A DNA stretch of 64,000 nucleotides from Nonomuraea pusilla (GCF_900109355.1 NZ_FOBF01000015.1:124001-188000); one strand, 5' to 3'. Positions 9,001 through 17,259 are shown, counted from the stretch's first letter. The notes: a model not told the origin generated them from the letters alone. Made by a program: numbers and translations.

Positions 9001-9373
9001 GGACGTATCCCTCGGGCGGCAGGCCGTCGGCGTTCTTCACGCCGAGGCCGTCGAGGGCGGCGTCACCGTCGCCCAGGTAGATCGTGACGGGAGTGCGCGG
9101 GTCGTCGCCGTCGGTGGCGACGACCCGAGTCACGCCCGCGTCGGCGAGCGTCCGCCGGACGTGGGCCTCGGCGTACCGGTCGCCGTCGCCGGTACGGACC
9201 AACCCGACGACAGGCGGGACGGGGAACCCGTCGGATCGGGCTTTCGCCTGCTGAGCGGCGGGGGTCACGGCGATGGGCGCGGTCTGGGCTTCGGCGGGCT
9301 CGGCGGCGGCGACGGGAGCGGTGAGCAGGAGGGAGGCGGCGAGGACCAGGGCTGAGGGACGGCTGGGGGGCAC
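6026..9373 (-). CDS. Secreted GH84 beta-N-acetylglucosaminidase with F5/8-type carbohydrate-binding modules
   Basis: 1115 residues from a GTG behind AAAGGAG, starting a signal peptide (VPPSRPSALVLAASLLLTAP). A GH20b-like N-terminal domain (about 40-165) precedes the GH84 barrel (about 170-470). The barrel includes RGSIEGFYGTPWSHQDRLD, GGHKMNTYEYAPKDD and FTIPMDDID, whose two adjacent Asp residues match the substrate-assisted pair in NagJ/OGA enzymes. After a helical linker come F5/8 type C (CBM32-like) modules: ASSTLGTYADNTPDRMVDGD and the last, KGRPVTASSVEG with LRWEAAYGKAYRLESSADG. It would release GlcNAc from extracellular glycans. Two DasR-like palindromes upstream suggest GlcNAc control. 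The longer ATG at 9445 would place the signal peptide internally. Confidence 0.93.
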   Translation of the reverse strand: MPPSRPSALVLAASLLLTAPVAAAEPAEAQTAPIAVTPAAQQAKARSDGFPVPPVVGLVRTGDGDRYAEAHVRRTLADAGVTRVVATDGDDPRTPVTIYLGDGDAALDGLGVKNADGLPPEGYVLAAGHSGGHKVIVLDGADADGTYYAALSLRQLVEHRQGADRMPGVEVRDWPAMRYRGSIEGFYGTPWSHQDRLDHLNYLGGHKMNTYEYAPKDDPYHRDRWREPYPPDKLAQLGELIARARENHVDFTFALSPGLSICYTSPQDVQALLAKFEAVYALGGRSFTIPMDDIDAGRWNCEGDRARYGSPGGAGAGRAQSEVINAAQAWATAKGDVAPLQMVPTEYYDASESPYKKALREVLDQKVVVHWTGMGVVPATITKAQAARARQVFGHEILVWDNYPVNDYNPGRLHLADYAGREPGLSEHLAGIVSNPMNQAAVSEIALYSFADFGWNDRVYDAEASWLRALDEVASGSEEVVSALRDVADLSSYDGTVHHEQAPVLAAEVEEFWPAWRAGKPTTLRARAERLLAAPAVIAAGVKDQAFLDEARSWLDATGLWAKAVLKALDVLDAVRSGDGAAAVGARRDALDLVTAAKAIRDARAPHSTTFPRVGDGVLDRFVTQALGELDRWIGVVAGRAAASSTLGTYADNTPDRMVDGDPGTFYWSNAAPGAGDAVTVDLGATTPIGDVAVLMGKPSSPDDFIHAGVLEYSADGVAWTRLATGTTAEVKATAPDGTRARYVRYRATGGNDYWLVVREFQVTAVGDDVTRLTVSGGPAGANPRAAADGDLGTAWTASGAPAAGDALQVTLSRQRLIDRVIVVGTGEAEVQVRTAGQWQPVGGLTGPYTELDVADVTADAIRLAWTAGSAAPKITEIVPRYGDVPAAVLSVDPAALDTAAGEEATLTLSATSTRAAAVTGTLSVKGPAGWKLPADREATLPRGGELNVPVAFTPTGSGTLEISFAGVTAAVAVKAHRAVAEANLAKGRPVTASSVEGGTAFAAGNAVDGDLATRWSSGYADAEWLTVDLGSAVDVGKVVLRWEAAYGKAYRLESSADGRTWAPLAVVADGDGGVDEVWIDQANSTRHLRVQGVERALTWGYSLWEVEVHTVAKA

Positions 9374-9455
9374 ACGATCTCCTTTGAGTGCGCAAAACCG
9401 CCCGAATGCACATGAATGCACACCGGATTGCCCACATGAGATCACCGTCTCCGCA

Positions 9456-9471
9456 ACCGGTCAATACCAGT
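9456..9471. promoter_or_regulatory. DasR-like operator (dre), weaker copy
   Basis: ACCGGTCAATACCAGT resembles the GntR/DasR palindrome ACTGGTCTAGACCAGT from streptomycetes. The left arm has one mismatch and the centre differs. It lies 32 bp (three helical turns) from a better copy at 9488-9503. Confidence 0.5.
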
Positions 9472-9487
9472 TCCCCGGCCGGCTTCG

Positions 9488-9503
9488 ACTGGTCCGTACC
9501 AGT
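9488..9503. promoter_or_regulatory. DasR-like operator (dre), perfect-arm palindrome
   Basis: ACTGGTCCGTACCAGT has perfect 6-bp arms (ACTGGT/ACCAGT) around a 4-base centre, the layout of DasR sites. DasR represses GlcNAc and chitin genes until GlcN-6-P rises. It sits between the GH84 gene (start 9373) and the 3' end of the alpha/beta hydrolase gene. Confidence 0.65.
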
Positions 9504-9532
9504 GCCCGACACCGCCGGCACCGGCCCGGCCA

Positions 9533-10396
9533 TCAGCCGGCAGGCCGGGTGACGAGCCGGAGGATCTCGGCGATGACCAGGTCGGGCTCGTCCTGGGGGA
9601 CCATGTGCCCGGACCTCTCGGCCAGGACGTGACGGCCGTGGGGCTGCGCCTCGACGAGCCGCCGGTGGCTGGCGATGAGCTCAGGGCGGAGCCGCTTCTC
9701 CACCTTGCTGGGGGTGAGCGCGCCGCTGATGGCCGTGATGGGCACCGGCGGCAGCGCGCCTGTCGAGGATCGCAGGCGGGCGAAGCCCTCGGCGAGAGCG
9801 GCGTACTCGGCCCGGGCGGCGCGGAACTCGGACGGGCGGGTCATCTCGGCCAGCGCCTCGGCACGCATGTCCGGCGGGAACAGCGCGAGGACGCGGCGGA
9901 CCTCTCCCGGGACGACCTTGACGCCGAACGTGGCGAGTCCGGCCATGACGGACTGGGCGCCCATCGCCACGGCCCGCATCCCCCGCTTGTAGTAGATGTC
10001 CAGATCCTCGGCGGCCTGATCGATCAGTACGAGCCCGGCGACGCGTTCCGGGTGCGCGGACGCGTAGGAACGGATGATCGGCCCGCCCAGGCTGTGCCCC
10101 GCCAGGATGTACCGGTCCTCACCCAGGCGGTCGAGAAGGTGTCCCAGGTCCTCCACGATGCGGTCCAGGTCGCGGCGGTGCGGATCACGATCGCTGCGGC
10201 CGAGTCCGGCCCGGTCGTAGGCGACCACCCGGGTGTGCTCGGCGATCGCGGGCATGACCAGCCCCCATTCGACGCGGGACGCCCCAAGCCCCGACTCGAG
10301 GACGACGACGGGCCGCCCCTCCCCCTGGCTGACGTGGTGCAGTCGTCGCCCGTCCGGCAGACGCGCGTATCCAGAATCGCCGAAGACGCTAGACAT
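9533..10396 (-). CDS. Alpha/beta hydrolase
   Basis: 287 residues with the classic fold: oxyanion strand VVVLESGLGASRVEWG, VVAYDRAGLGRSD, nucleophile elbow AGHSLGGPIIRSYA, acid region VPITAISGALTP and a C-terminal His in ERSGHMVPQDEPDLVIAEIL. Family members hydrolyse esters, lactones or amides, or dehalogenate; the substrate is not readable. The start overlaps the end of the MFS gene by 8 bases. It is thus the last gene of the acylase-MFS-hydrolase operon. Confidence 0.88.
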   Translation of the reverse strand: MSSVFGDSGYARLPDGRRLHHVSQGEGRPVVVLESGLGASRVEWGLVMPAIAEHTRVVAYDRAGLGRSDRDPHRRDLDRIVEDLGHLLDRLGEDRYILAGHSLGGPIIRSYASAHPERVAGLVLIDQAAEDLDIYYKRGMRAVAMGAQSVMAGLATFGVKVVPGEVRRVLALFPPDMRAEALAEMTRPSEFRAARAEYAALAEGFARLRSSTGALPPVPITAISGALTPSKVEKRLRPELIASHRRLVEAQPHGRHVLAERSGHMVPQDEPDLVIAEILRLVTRPAG

Positions 10397-11443
10397 CGAG
10401 GATCTCCTCCCGGGCGGGAATCAGGTCGGTTCGGATGGTGCGGGCGGTCGAAGCGATGATGAGCCCGGCGGCCACACCGGGAAGGGCGATGACGGCGACC
10501 GCTCCCGCCGTGCCGTACGCCTTCTCCACGGTGCTGAGGAGCCCCGCTCCCGCCAGCCCGCCGACCGCCAGGCCGATGCCGAACAGGCTGGCCGTGTAGC
10601 TCCGCCCACCCGGCTCGGCCACCGCGATCATGATCAGCGTGATCATCGGCACGATCAAGGGGGTCAGCGTCAGGCCGACGAGGAACGCGGCCAGCGACAG
10701 CGACAGGGTCGGCGCCACCGCTCCCGCGGCGAAGGCCACGGCCGAGCAGGTCACGACCCAGGCGGTGGCGGTCGGCACCTTCCCCGGATCGGACTGGAAG
10801 ATCGAGTCCAGCCGTCGCCCGAGCGTGGTCAGCACGACGATGGCCACGGCCGAACAGCACGCCGAGAACAGGCCGCGCACGTCGGCGTCCAGGCCCCAGC
10901 GCCCCTTGAGGTGCACCGACAGGAACGTCGCGGCCGGGACGAAGAGCATGCCGTACGCGACGAAGGCGGCGAAGACGCGGCGCAACGTCCTCGAACGCGA
11001 CAGTCCTCGACCCGTCGCCACGTCGTCGTAGCGACCGATCCCGGGGTCGCGCAGCCGCGACGCCGAAAGGCAGCCGAGCAGGGACAGGACGCCGAGCACG
11101 GCATAGACCGCCCGCCAGTCCAGATCGAGCCACCCGGCCAGCGCCGACACCGTGAGCGGACTCAAGATCGCGCCGGCGGGCATCGCGGTGCCGTACAGGG
11201 CGAGGACCCGGCCGCGCGCGGCGGGCGGATAGATGTCGGCGAGCAGCGGCGAGTGCAGCGCGATCTGGCTGCCGTTGGCCAGGCCGCTGACCAGGAGCAA
11301 CGCGCCCAGCGTCCAGATGTCGTGGACGCCGTGGAGACGCCGAGCGACCTGGTGATGTCCGGCGCGAGCACGCTGAGGGCCTGGTTCACGAACGCGTCGG
11401 TGATCGCCAGCATGCCGATCGCGATGACGGGATAGAGCCTCAT
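10389..11443 (-). pseudogene. MFS transporter with a frameshift after the first helix
   Basis: The ATG at 11443 overlaps the acylase stop (ATGA) and opens MRLYPVIAIGMLAITDAFVN, a first transmembrane helix. The frame continues to LGVSTA, then the matching sequence moves to another frame at about 11327-11334, resuming as VHDIWTLGALLLVSGLANGS. That frame encodes about eleven more helices with the MFS loop IYPPAARGRVLALYGTAMPAG, ending at the hydrolase gene. One base added (or two lost) joins the two frames. The transporter would export or import the substrate of the neighbouring acylase. A sequencing error is possible. Confidence 0.72.
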
Positions 11444-13254
11444 GAGGGATCGAAGGTGGTCGGCTTGACCTCGCCGCGGCTGTACAGCTCGGCCTGACCT
11501 GGCATCGACACGCTCCACGACCGCATGCCGTGCTCGCCCAGCGCGACGATCCGCAGGCAGGGGCCTCCGGCGACCGCCATGCCCTGCGCGTAGTACGTCG
11601 CCCGCAGGGGCACGTCGAGATCCAGCGCGCCGGCGCGGCCGGGCACACCGGGGAGGAGCTGATGCTCCTCCCCGTAGGTCCCACGGGGCACGGCCTGCGC
11701 GGCCCGTTCCACGGCGTCCAAGAGATCGTCCGAGGAGATCTGCGCGCGCCAGGAGAGCCAGGCCATCGCGTCGGCCGACTCGGGGGAGGCATGGCCGTCG
11801 AAGGCGAGCAGCCGATGCAGGAGCCGCCGGTGCCCGTCGGGCCAGCCGTGGATCCGGCCCGGCTCCCCGGACGCGGCGTTCAGGAGCTTCGCCTGCCACA
11901 GAGCGGTGTCCGGCCAGAGGTCCTCCACCGCCCAGGCGGTCACCTCCGCGACATCGACGGAGAAGGCCCGGGACAGCAGCTCGACGCCGCGCCTTCCCCG
12001 GCTGGTGGTACGGCCGGGCTCGTCATGGAACACGTCCGGATGCCACCGGTCGGCCGCCAGCGCCGGATCAGGGGTGACGGTGTCGGGGGCGGTGTTGCAG
12101 TTCTGGAGATACCCGGACGCGGGATTGGAGATCTGCACCAGGTCGGCGGCCGGGCGGATGCCGAGCCAGGCGGTGGCGGAGGTGTTCCCGTCGAGCACTC
12201 CCCCGTCGCGTGCCGGCCTCCCCGGGACCCGCCCGGCGCGCAGGTAGAAGCAGTCGCCGGAGGAGTCGCCGGCCAGCACGTTCTGCGGTGGGAACGCGCA
12301 GGCGTCGAAGGCCGCGCGCAGCTCGGCGACGTCACGGGCGCGCAGCATGGCCATGAACTGCCGCTCGGTCTCCCCCGCCAGCCCCATGTACGGCGTGCAC
12401 ACCACGTAGATCGCGTCGTCGTCCCTCGCCAGCACGGGGGCGATCACGCCGTTGTGGATGACGTACTCGTGGCCGTCATGCCCAAGGACCTTCCTGATCT
12501 CGCCGTCGTACAGGTAGACGTCTCCGTCCACGGCGATCCGGTAGGCGTCGGACACACGCGGCCCCCCGGTGGTCAGACCCCAGGCGCAGGTGCGGTTGTG
12601 GGCCAGCGGGGGCAGCATGGCGCCGAGGAAGCCGAATCCTGAGTAGTGCAGGTCCCCTGCCCTGACGACGGCCTCGTACATGGCGAAGGTCCCGCCGAAC
12701 GGGAGGTGCGGGTCGCTGACCAGGATCGTCTCGCCGGTCGCGGTGCGCCACGGCTGGATCACCCAGGCGTTCGAGCCTGGAGGGACGAGGCCGCCTTCCA
12801 GCTCGGAGGTGACACCGGCCGGGGTGACACCGGACGCGCGCAGCGCCTCGACCGCGTCGGTGATGATCCAGTACAGCGTGACCGTGCGGTTGACGCCGAT
12901 CGGCAGGGCGGGCTCCAGGGGCGGCGCCCACGCGGGGACGTCCTCGGGATGCTCGTCCATCCACGCGCCGATCCCGGCGACGAACGCCTCGTAGCAGGCG
13001 CGCAGGTCCTCCGGGAGGGAGTCGAAGCCGCGGCGGGCTTCCTCCAGCACCTGCCAGCGTCGCTGGTTGGCGTCCCGCGCCGCGTCGCCGAACTCGCCGC
13101 GCACCAGCAGGTACTGCCTGAGCAGGCCGTGCAGGTCGTCCTGCGCCTGCGCGTGTCCGAGCCCGAAATAGGCGGCGGGTTCGGAGGTCCCTTCGACCAG
13201 CGGCACGCCGTACGCGTCGCGGTGGAGCCGGACCGAGCCCCAGCAATTCCTCAT
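11440..13254 (-). CDS. Penicillin acylase-family (Ntn) amidohydrolase, cytoplasmic
   Basis: 604 residues. The autocatalytic Gly-Ser site is clear: GLVPPGSNAWVIQP, where Ser becomes the N-terminal nucleophile of the beta chain. LVSDPHLPFGGTFAMYEAVV and QNVLAGDSSGD also match the family. It opens QNCNTAPDTVT near position 400, consistent with the beta-chain Asn region. No signal peptide is seen, unlike most penicillin or AHL acylases, so it should act on imported or internal N-acyl amides. It is divergent from PucR and translationally coupled to the MFS gene. Substrate candidates are acyl-homoserine lactones, N-acyl amino acids or beta-lactams. Confidence 0.86.
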   Translation of the reverse strand: MRNCWGSVRLHRDAYGVPLVEGTSEPAAYFGLGHAQAQDDLHGLLRQYLLVRGEFGDAARDANQRRWQVLEEARRGFDSLPEDLRACYEAFVAGIGAWMDEHPEDVPAWAPPLEPALPIGVNRTVTLYWIITDAVEALRASGVTPAGVTSELEGGLVPPGSNAWVIQPWRTATGETILVSDPHLPFGGTFAMYEAVVRAGDLHYSGFGFLGAMLPPLAHNRTCAWGLTTGGPRVSDAYRIAVDGDVYLYDGEIRKVLGHDGHEYVIHNGVIAPVLARDDDAIYVVCTPYMGLAGETERQFMAMLRARDVAELRAAFDACAFPPQNVLAGDSSGDCFYLRAGRVPGRPARDGGVLDGNTSATAWLGIRPAADLVQISNPASGYLQNCNTAPDTVTPDPALAADRWHPDVFHDEPGRTTSRGRRGVELLSRAFSVDVAEVTAWAVEDLWPDTALWQAKLLNAASGEPGRIHGWPDGHRRLLHRLLAFDGHASPESADAMAWLSWRAQISSDDLLDAVERAAQAVPRGTYGEEHQLLPGVPGRAGALDLDVPLRATYYAQGMAVAGGPCLRIVALGEHGMRSWSVSMPGQAELYSRGEVKPTTFDPS

Positions 13255-13287
13255 GCGCCAACCCTGGGCGAAGAGGGGACGCGATTC

Positions 13288-13329
13288 CTTGGCCGATCGG
13301 ACGAAGAATCATCGGCGCCCTTGGCCGAT
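13288..13329. promoter_or_regulatory. Repeated CTTGGCCGAT element in the acylase/PucR divergent promoter
   Basis: CTTGGCCGAT occurs at 13288-13297 and again at 13320-13329, 32 bp apart, on the same face of the helix. An inverted copy of its core (ATCGGC) lies between, at 13311-13316. The position between two divergent starts (13254 and 13339) suits an operator for the PucR regulator or a shared control region. Confidence 0.45.
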
Positions 13330-13338
13330 ACTGCACGG

Positions 13339-14922
13339 ATGAACCAGGTCGAGTACCTAGAGCCGTCGCTCGCGCAGGTGATCGAGCGGATCGGAACCGA
13401 CTATGTGACGGTCGTCGCCGCACCGAACGGAGTGGACGTCCCGATCTCGGGGCCCGCGATCCACGATCCGCTGAGCGCCGCGCCGCCCAAGCCGGGCGCC
13501 ATGGTGCTGCTCGTCGGCCTGGCCCCCGAGACGCCCGGCGCGGCTCGGACGATCCGCCGGCTGACCGGCGCGGCGGCGGCCGTCATGAGATCCGACGCGG
13601 CGGATGCCGCGCCGCTGGCGGAGGCGGCGGCCGAGGCGGGTGTGGCCCTGATCGCGCTGCGGGTCGCGATGTCCTGGAGCCACCTGCACACGCTGCTGGA
13701 GGACGCGGTCCTGCTGGGCGACAGCCTGGTCGCGGCGCCGAGCCGCGACCTCGGCAGCGTCCCGGCCGGCGACCTGAACGCGCTGGTGAACGCCATCGCC
13801 GAGACGCTCGACCGGCCGGCGGCGATCGTGGACACGCAGTGGCGGCTGCTCGCCTACTCCGCCGTACCCGGCCAGGCCAACGACGATCTGCAGCGGGACG
13901 TCATCCTGAGCAGGACCGTGCCCGCGAGGAACGCGCCCCAGGAGACCCGGCGGCTGCTGCTGACCAGCCACCGCGCGCTGCGCTTCCGCACCGGCCCGCC
14001 GTACGACGATGACGAGCACCGGATCTGGCGGATCGGCGCGGGCATCCGCGGCGGACCCGAGCCCCTCGGCATGCTGTGGGTCCTGGAAGGGGATGAGCAG
14101 CTCTCCGCGGACAAGCTGGTGCTCGTGGAGGAGTTCGCCCGGCTGGCGGCCGCGCATCTGCTGCGGGTTCGGAGGGCTCGCACCCTCGATCGCGAGCGCC
14201 GCGGCGAGCTGGTCGGACAGGCGCTGGACGGCAGGGATCCGCGTACGGCCTGCCATCGCCTCGGTCTCGATCCTGGCGCGGGGATCGCGGTCCTGGCCGT
14301 GGCCGAGCTGGTCGCCGGGGACGTCCCGCTCGGCGAGCACCTCCTCGACGCCGTCGCCACCTACCTCGACGCCTACCGGCGGTCGAGCGCGTGCGTGCTG
14401 CGCGGTGACACCGTCTACTGCCTGATGCCGGCCCAGGACCTCGCGGCGCTACGGGAGGTCGCATCCGACCTCACCCGGCGGCTCGGCCTGCGGCGCCGCC
14501 TGGCGGCGGGCGTCGGCGGCCGGGTGGGCGCGGACGATCTACCGCGTTCCCGCCGTCAGGCCGATCTGGCCCTGGCCGTGCTCAGGGCTTCGGGTGCGAC
14601 CGTCGCCACGATCGACGAGGTCCGCGCGGCGGCGACGCTCGTCGAGCTGCGCTCGCTGCTCGACGATCATCCCGATCTGCTCCTGCACGAGGCGGATCCG
14701 GCGCTGCGGGACGCCGAGGAGTCCGTGCTGGCGTGGATCGAATGTCACGGAGACGTCCGCGCCGCCGCCCGGAGGGTCGGCGTGCACCCCAACACGCTCC
14801 GCTACCGGATCCGCAGGCTCGCCGGCAACGGGCTCGACCTCACCGACCCCGGCACCCGCCTCGTGACCTGGCTGCGGCTCCGCCTCAGGGACGGGGAACC
14901 CGGCTCATCGGCTCAGGCGTGA
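13339..14922 (+). CDS. PucR-family transcriptional regulator
   Basis: 527 residues. The N-terminal part matches a PucR-like ligand region (LEPSLAQVIERIGTDYVTVV, ISGPAIHDPLS, VGLAPETPG). A GAF-like middle follows (LVNAIAETLDRPAAIVDTQW). A GGDEF-like central part precedes the C-terminal HTH: VLAWIECHGDVRAAARRVGV and HPNTLRYRIRRL, the diagnostic PucR_HTH30 motif. PucR regulators usually control adjacent catabolic genes in response to a substrate. Here it is divergent from the acylase-MFS-hydrolase genes, which are its likely targets. Confidence 0.9.
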   Translation: MNQVEYLEPSLAQVIERIGTDYVTVVAAPNGVDVPISGPAIHDPLSAAPPKPGAMVLLVGLAPETPGAARTIRRLTGAAAAVMRSDAADAAPLAEAAAEAGVALIALRVAMSWSHLHTLLEDAVLLGDSLVAAPSRDLGSVPAGDLNALVNAIAETLDRPAAIVDTQWRLLAYSAVPGQANDDLQRDVILSRTVPARNAPQETRRLLLTSHRALRFRTGPPYDDDEHRIWRIGAGIRGGPEPLGMLWVLEGDEQLSADKLVLVEEFARLAAAHLLRVRRARTLDRERRGELVGQALDGRDPRTACHRLGLDPGAGIAVLAVAELVAGDVPLGEHLLDAVATYLDAYRRSSACVLRGDTVYCLMPAQDLAALREVASDLTRRLGLRRRLAAGVGGRVGADDLPRSRRQADLALAVLRASGATVATIDEVRAAATLVELRSLLDDHPDLLLHEADPALRDAEESVLAWIECHGDVRAAARRVGVHPNTLRYRIRRLAGNGLDLTDPGTRLVTWLRLRLRDGEPGSSAQA

Positions 14923-14941
14923 CGAGCGGCAGGAAACAGGA

Positions 14942-14974
14942 GAGCCGTGATCAGTTTTGACGTGATCACGGCTC
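14942..14974. terminator. Perfect 12-bp hairpin terminator
   Basis: GAGCCGTGATCA (14942-14953) pairs perfectly with TGATCACGGCTC (14963-14974) around a 9-base loop. It lies just after the PucR stop and after the 3' end of the convergent tRNA, so it can serve both strands. Confidence 0.8.
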
Positions 14975-14991
14975 CGACCGCTGCCGCGCGG

Positions 14992-15065
<74 letters not shown>

Positions 15066-15176
15066 GTCCTGCCGCGCGACGACGCGCGGCGAAGATCGGC
15101 ACAACCTTAGCGCACCCGGCCGCCCCGTCCCCACCCGCGGGCGTGGAGCGCGCTCGCGGGCAGGGACGGTTCCGGG

Positions 15177-16073
15177 TCAGCCGCAGTGTTCGAAGGGGCT
15201 GGTGTACGAGCTGGTGCCGACCGAGCCGCCCCAGCGGACGCACTTGCCGGGCGCGGAGCGCTTGACCGGCCCGGCGTAGTAGCCGTAGCTGCCGGAGTCG
15301 GTCGTCCTGCTCTCGCCCTGCGGTTCGAGGAAGGCCGACACGGACGTCGCGGTGCCGAGGTTCGTGGTCTTCAGCGTCACCACGCAGTTGTAGCCGTTGC
15401 CCGCGTTGTAGAGCAGGTACGTCTGGCCGCCGGTGAGGGCGGCGGAGTCGATGACGTCGTAGCCGCTGCCGCAGACCTCCTCCGGCGTGTACGGGTTGCC
15501 GCTGCAGGCGTTCGTGCTGGTGACGGCCTTCTTCTCGCCGAGGGACACGGTCACGCCGTCCACGGTCGGGCTGGTGTCCACCGCGCCGCCCGAGGTGCGC
15601 TGCTCGTAGTGCAGGTGGGGGGCGGTGGAGCCGCCGGTCGAGCCGACGGTGCCGATCGTGGTGCCCTGGCCGACGCTCAGCGAGCCGCCGGCCGCCCTGA
15701 CCATGGTGGCGAGGTGGGCGTAGCGGGTGCTGGTGCCGTCGCTGTGACGGACCTCCACCCACTTGCCGTAGCTCGTGCTTCCCGCGTCGTGGAAGTACGC
15801 GGTGCCGGAGGCGGTGGCGCGGACGGTCTCGCCGTCGATGGCGTCGCTCCCGTAGTTCTGCCAGTCGATCGCGCCGGACGGGCTGTGCCCGGGGTACCAG
15901 TTGTTGGCGTAGAAGGTCTTGCCGCAGTTGAACGGGCTCTTGTGCGTCACGGCCAGCTGGGCGGCCTGCGCGGAGGCGGGTTGGGTGACGAGCGCCGCCG
16001 CGAGGGCGACGAACAGGGCGGGGATGGCGCGTGCGAGGGTCTTCGGCCAGCTCGGCCTGCCGGTTGCGGGCAT
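15177..16073 (-). CDS. Secreted M23 (LytM/lysostaphin-type) metallopeptidase
   Basis: 298 residues with a signal peptide ending near ALVTQPASAQAA. The M23 domain spans about 60-185. The second zinc motif HLHYEQR is intact, with YAHLATMV upstream and the first-motif region in HSPSGAIDWQNYG. The C-terminal 110 residues (YNAGNGYNCVVTLKTTNLGT) form an extra beta domain with paired Cys, perhaps for substrate binding. M23 enzymes cut peptidoglycan cross-links or elastin-like glycine bonds. The ATG at 16073 follows GAGAGGTG; a GTG two codons upstream is also possible. A candidate promoter at 16265-16293 implies a leader of about 185 nt. Confidence 0.87.
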   Translation of the reverse strand: MPATGRPSWPKTLARAIPALFVALAAALVTQPASAQAAQLAVTHKSPFNCGKTFYANNWYPGHSPSGAIDWQNYGSDAIDGETVRATASGTAYFHDAGSTSYGKWVEVRHSDGTSTRYAHLATMVRAAGGSLSVGQGTTIGTVGSTGGSTAPHLHYEQRTSGGAVDTSPTVDGVTVSLGEKKAVTSTNACSGNPYTPEEVCGSGYDVIDSAALTGGQTYLLYNAGNGYNCVVTLKTTNLGTATSVSAFLEPQGESRTTDSGSYGYYAGPVKRSAPGKCVRWGGSVGTSSYTSPFEHCG

Positions 16074-16264
16074 GTTCACCTCTCTGAACGGGTGGGGGGT
16101 GAAAGAGGGGTACGGTTGGGCGCCCGGTTTCTTCGCATGCCGAAGAGCCCTGTGGGGACGGGACTACGCGAACGGCATGCCGATCGACCTCTTGCGGGGG
16201 CATGGCCACCGGGAGGGATCTCTCGTCGTCTCACTGCCTGCGGGGAATTGACCGATCGATCAGG

Positions 16265-16293
16265 AACATAACCCCGAAACTTCTTTTCATCAA
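16265..16293 (-). promoter_or_regulatory. Candidate sigma-70-type promoter for the M23 peptidase
   Basis: On the minus strand TTGATG (16293-16288) and TATGTT (16270-16265) are separated by exactly 17 bp, in a locally AT-rich stretch. The leader to the ATG at 16073 would be about 185 nt long. Confidence 0.5.
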
Positions 16294-16296
16294 TCA

Positions 16297-17259
16297 CTAT
16301 TGACCTGAAATTTTGCGGCTTTCCGGGGCGACGCGTGGAGCCTGCGCCGGCCCCGTCAGGGCCACCCGCACCGGCAGGACCGCCAGGCCCCACACCAGGG
16401 CGGCGCCCCCCCAGACCGGGCCGGGGCTCGCCGGGTGACCGGGGTGGGCGACGGCGAGGACGCCGAAGGCCACCGCCGCGATCCCGCCGGTCGCCGCGGG
16501 GACGGGGTGCCCCCAGGCGGCCAGCGCCACCAGCGCGAGCCCGAGGGCCGCCTGCATCGGCCAGTGGTCGAGCCCCATCGTGACGTCCACCGGTTCGCGG
16601 CCCTCCACGGCGGCTTCGATCATGTCGGCGGCGTACCAGGTCCAGGGCAGCGCCCCCACCGACCCGAGCACGAGCGGCCGCCACCGCCGCGGGGACGGGT
16701 CGGCGGGCAGGCGGCTGAGGACGACGGCGAGCGCCGCCACGGCGCCCACGACGCCCAGCCACGCCGCCGTCGGCGCCGCGCCGAGCACGAGTGCCGCACC
16801 GGCCCCGGCGAACGGGACGCTGGCGAGCGCGAGGTGCCAGGTCCGCGACGCACCCGCCCTCGCGCGGCGCGTCCGCGGCGCCCCCGGCCCCGTACGGCCC
16901 CGGAGCATCGCGGCGAGCAGCCCCGCGCCGAGCCCCAAGGCCGCGGTGACCACCAGGAACCCCGGCCGGCCCGCGAGCACCCCCGCGACGCCGATCACCG
17001 CCCCGACGACGGCCACCTGCCCGAGCGCCACCGCCCAGGCCGCCGGGTCGAGGAAGACGACGAGGAACGGCACGGCCACCAGCAGGGAGAGCACCAGCCC
17101 CCAGCCGCCCTCCAGCATCACCCCCTGGGCGAACGCGGGCGACGGCGCGGCCACGGGCACCGCGAGGTCGATCGTCCCGAAACCCGGGAAGACGGCGGCC
17201 GCGAGGGCGAAGCAGAGGGCGAGGGCCCGGCCCGGCCACACCGGACGGGACGCGTTCAC
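16297..17259 (-). CDS. Polytopic membrane protein of unknown function
   Basis: 320 residues with about ten hydrophobic segments, for example LALCFALAAAVFPGFGTIDL, GLVLSLLVAVPFLVVFLD and LGVVGAVAALAVVLSRL. The loop PWTWYAADMIEAAVEGR is the only strongly polar conserved-looking part. I do not recognise a family. Its ATG overlaps the stop of the nucleoside hydrolase gene (ATGA), so the two are coupled. A transport or anchoring role beside the lipoprotein hydrolase is only a guess. Confidence 0.7.
   Translation of the reverse strand: MNASRPVWPGRALALCFALAAAVFPGFGTIDLAVPVAAPSPAFAQGVMLEGGWGLVLSLLVAVPFLVVFLDPAAWAVALGQVAVVGAVIGVAGVLAGRPGFLVVTAALGLGAGLLAAMLRGRTGPGAPRTRRARAGASRTWHLALASVPFAGAGAALVLGAAPTAAWLGVVGAVAALAVVLSRLPADPSPRRWRPLVLGSVGALPWTWYAADMIEAAVEGREPVDVTMGLDHWPMQAALGLALVALAAWGHPVPAATGGIAAVAFGVLAVAHPGHPASPGPVWGGAALVWGLAVLPVRVALTGPAQAPRVAPESRKISGQ

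Noticed and set aside
6443..9355. A 970-codon open frame on the plus strand
   Set aside because: It is the mirror of the GH84 gene, Val/Gly/Arg-rich and without any domain; high GC gives long antisense frames.
12646..13338. Upstream extension of the PucR frame
   Set aside because: It runs antisense through the acylase gene; the ATG at 13339 fits the divergent layout.
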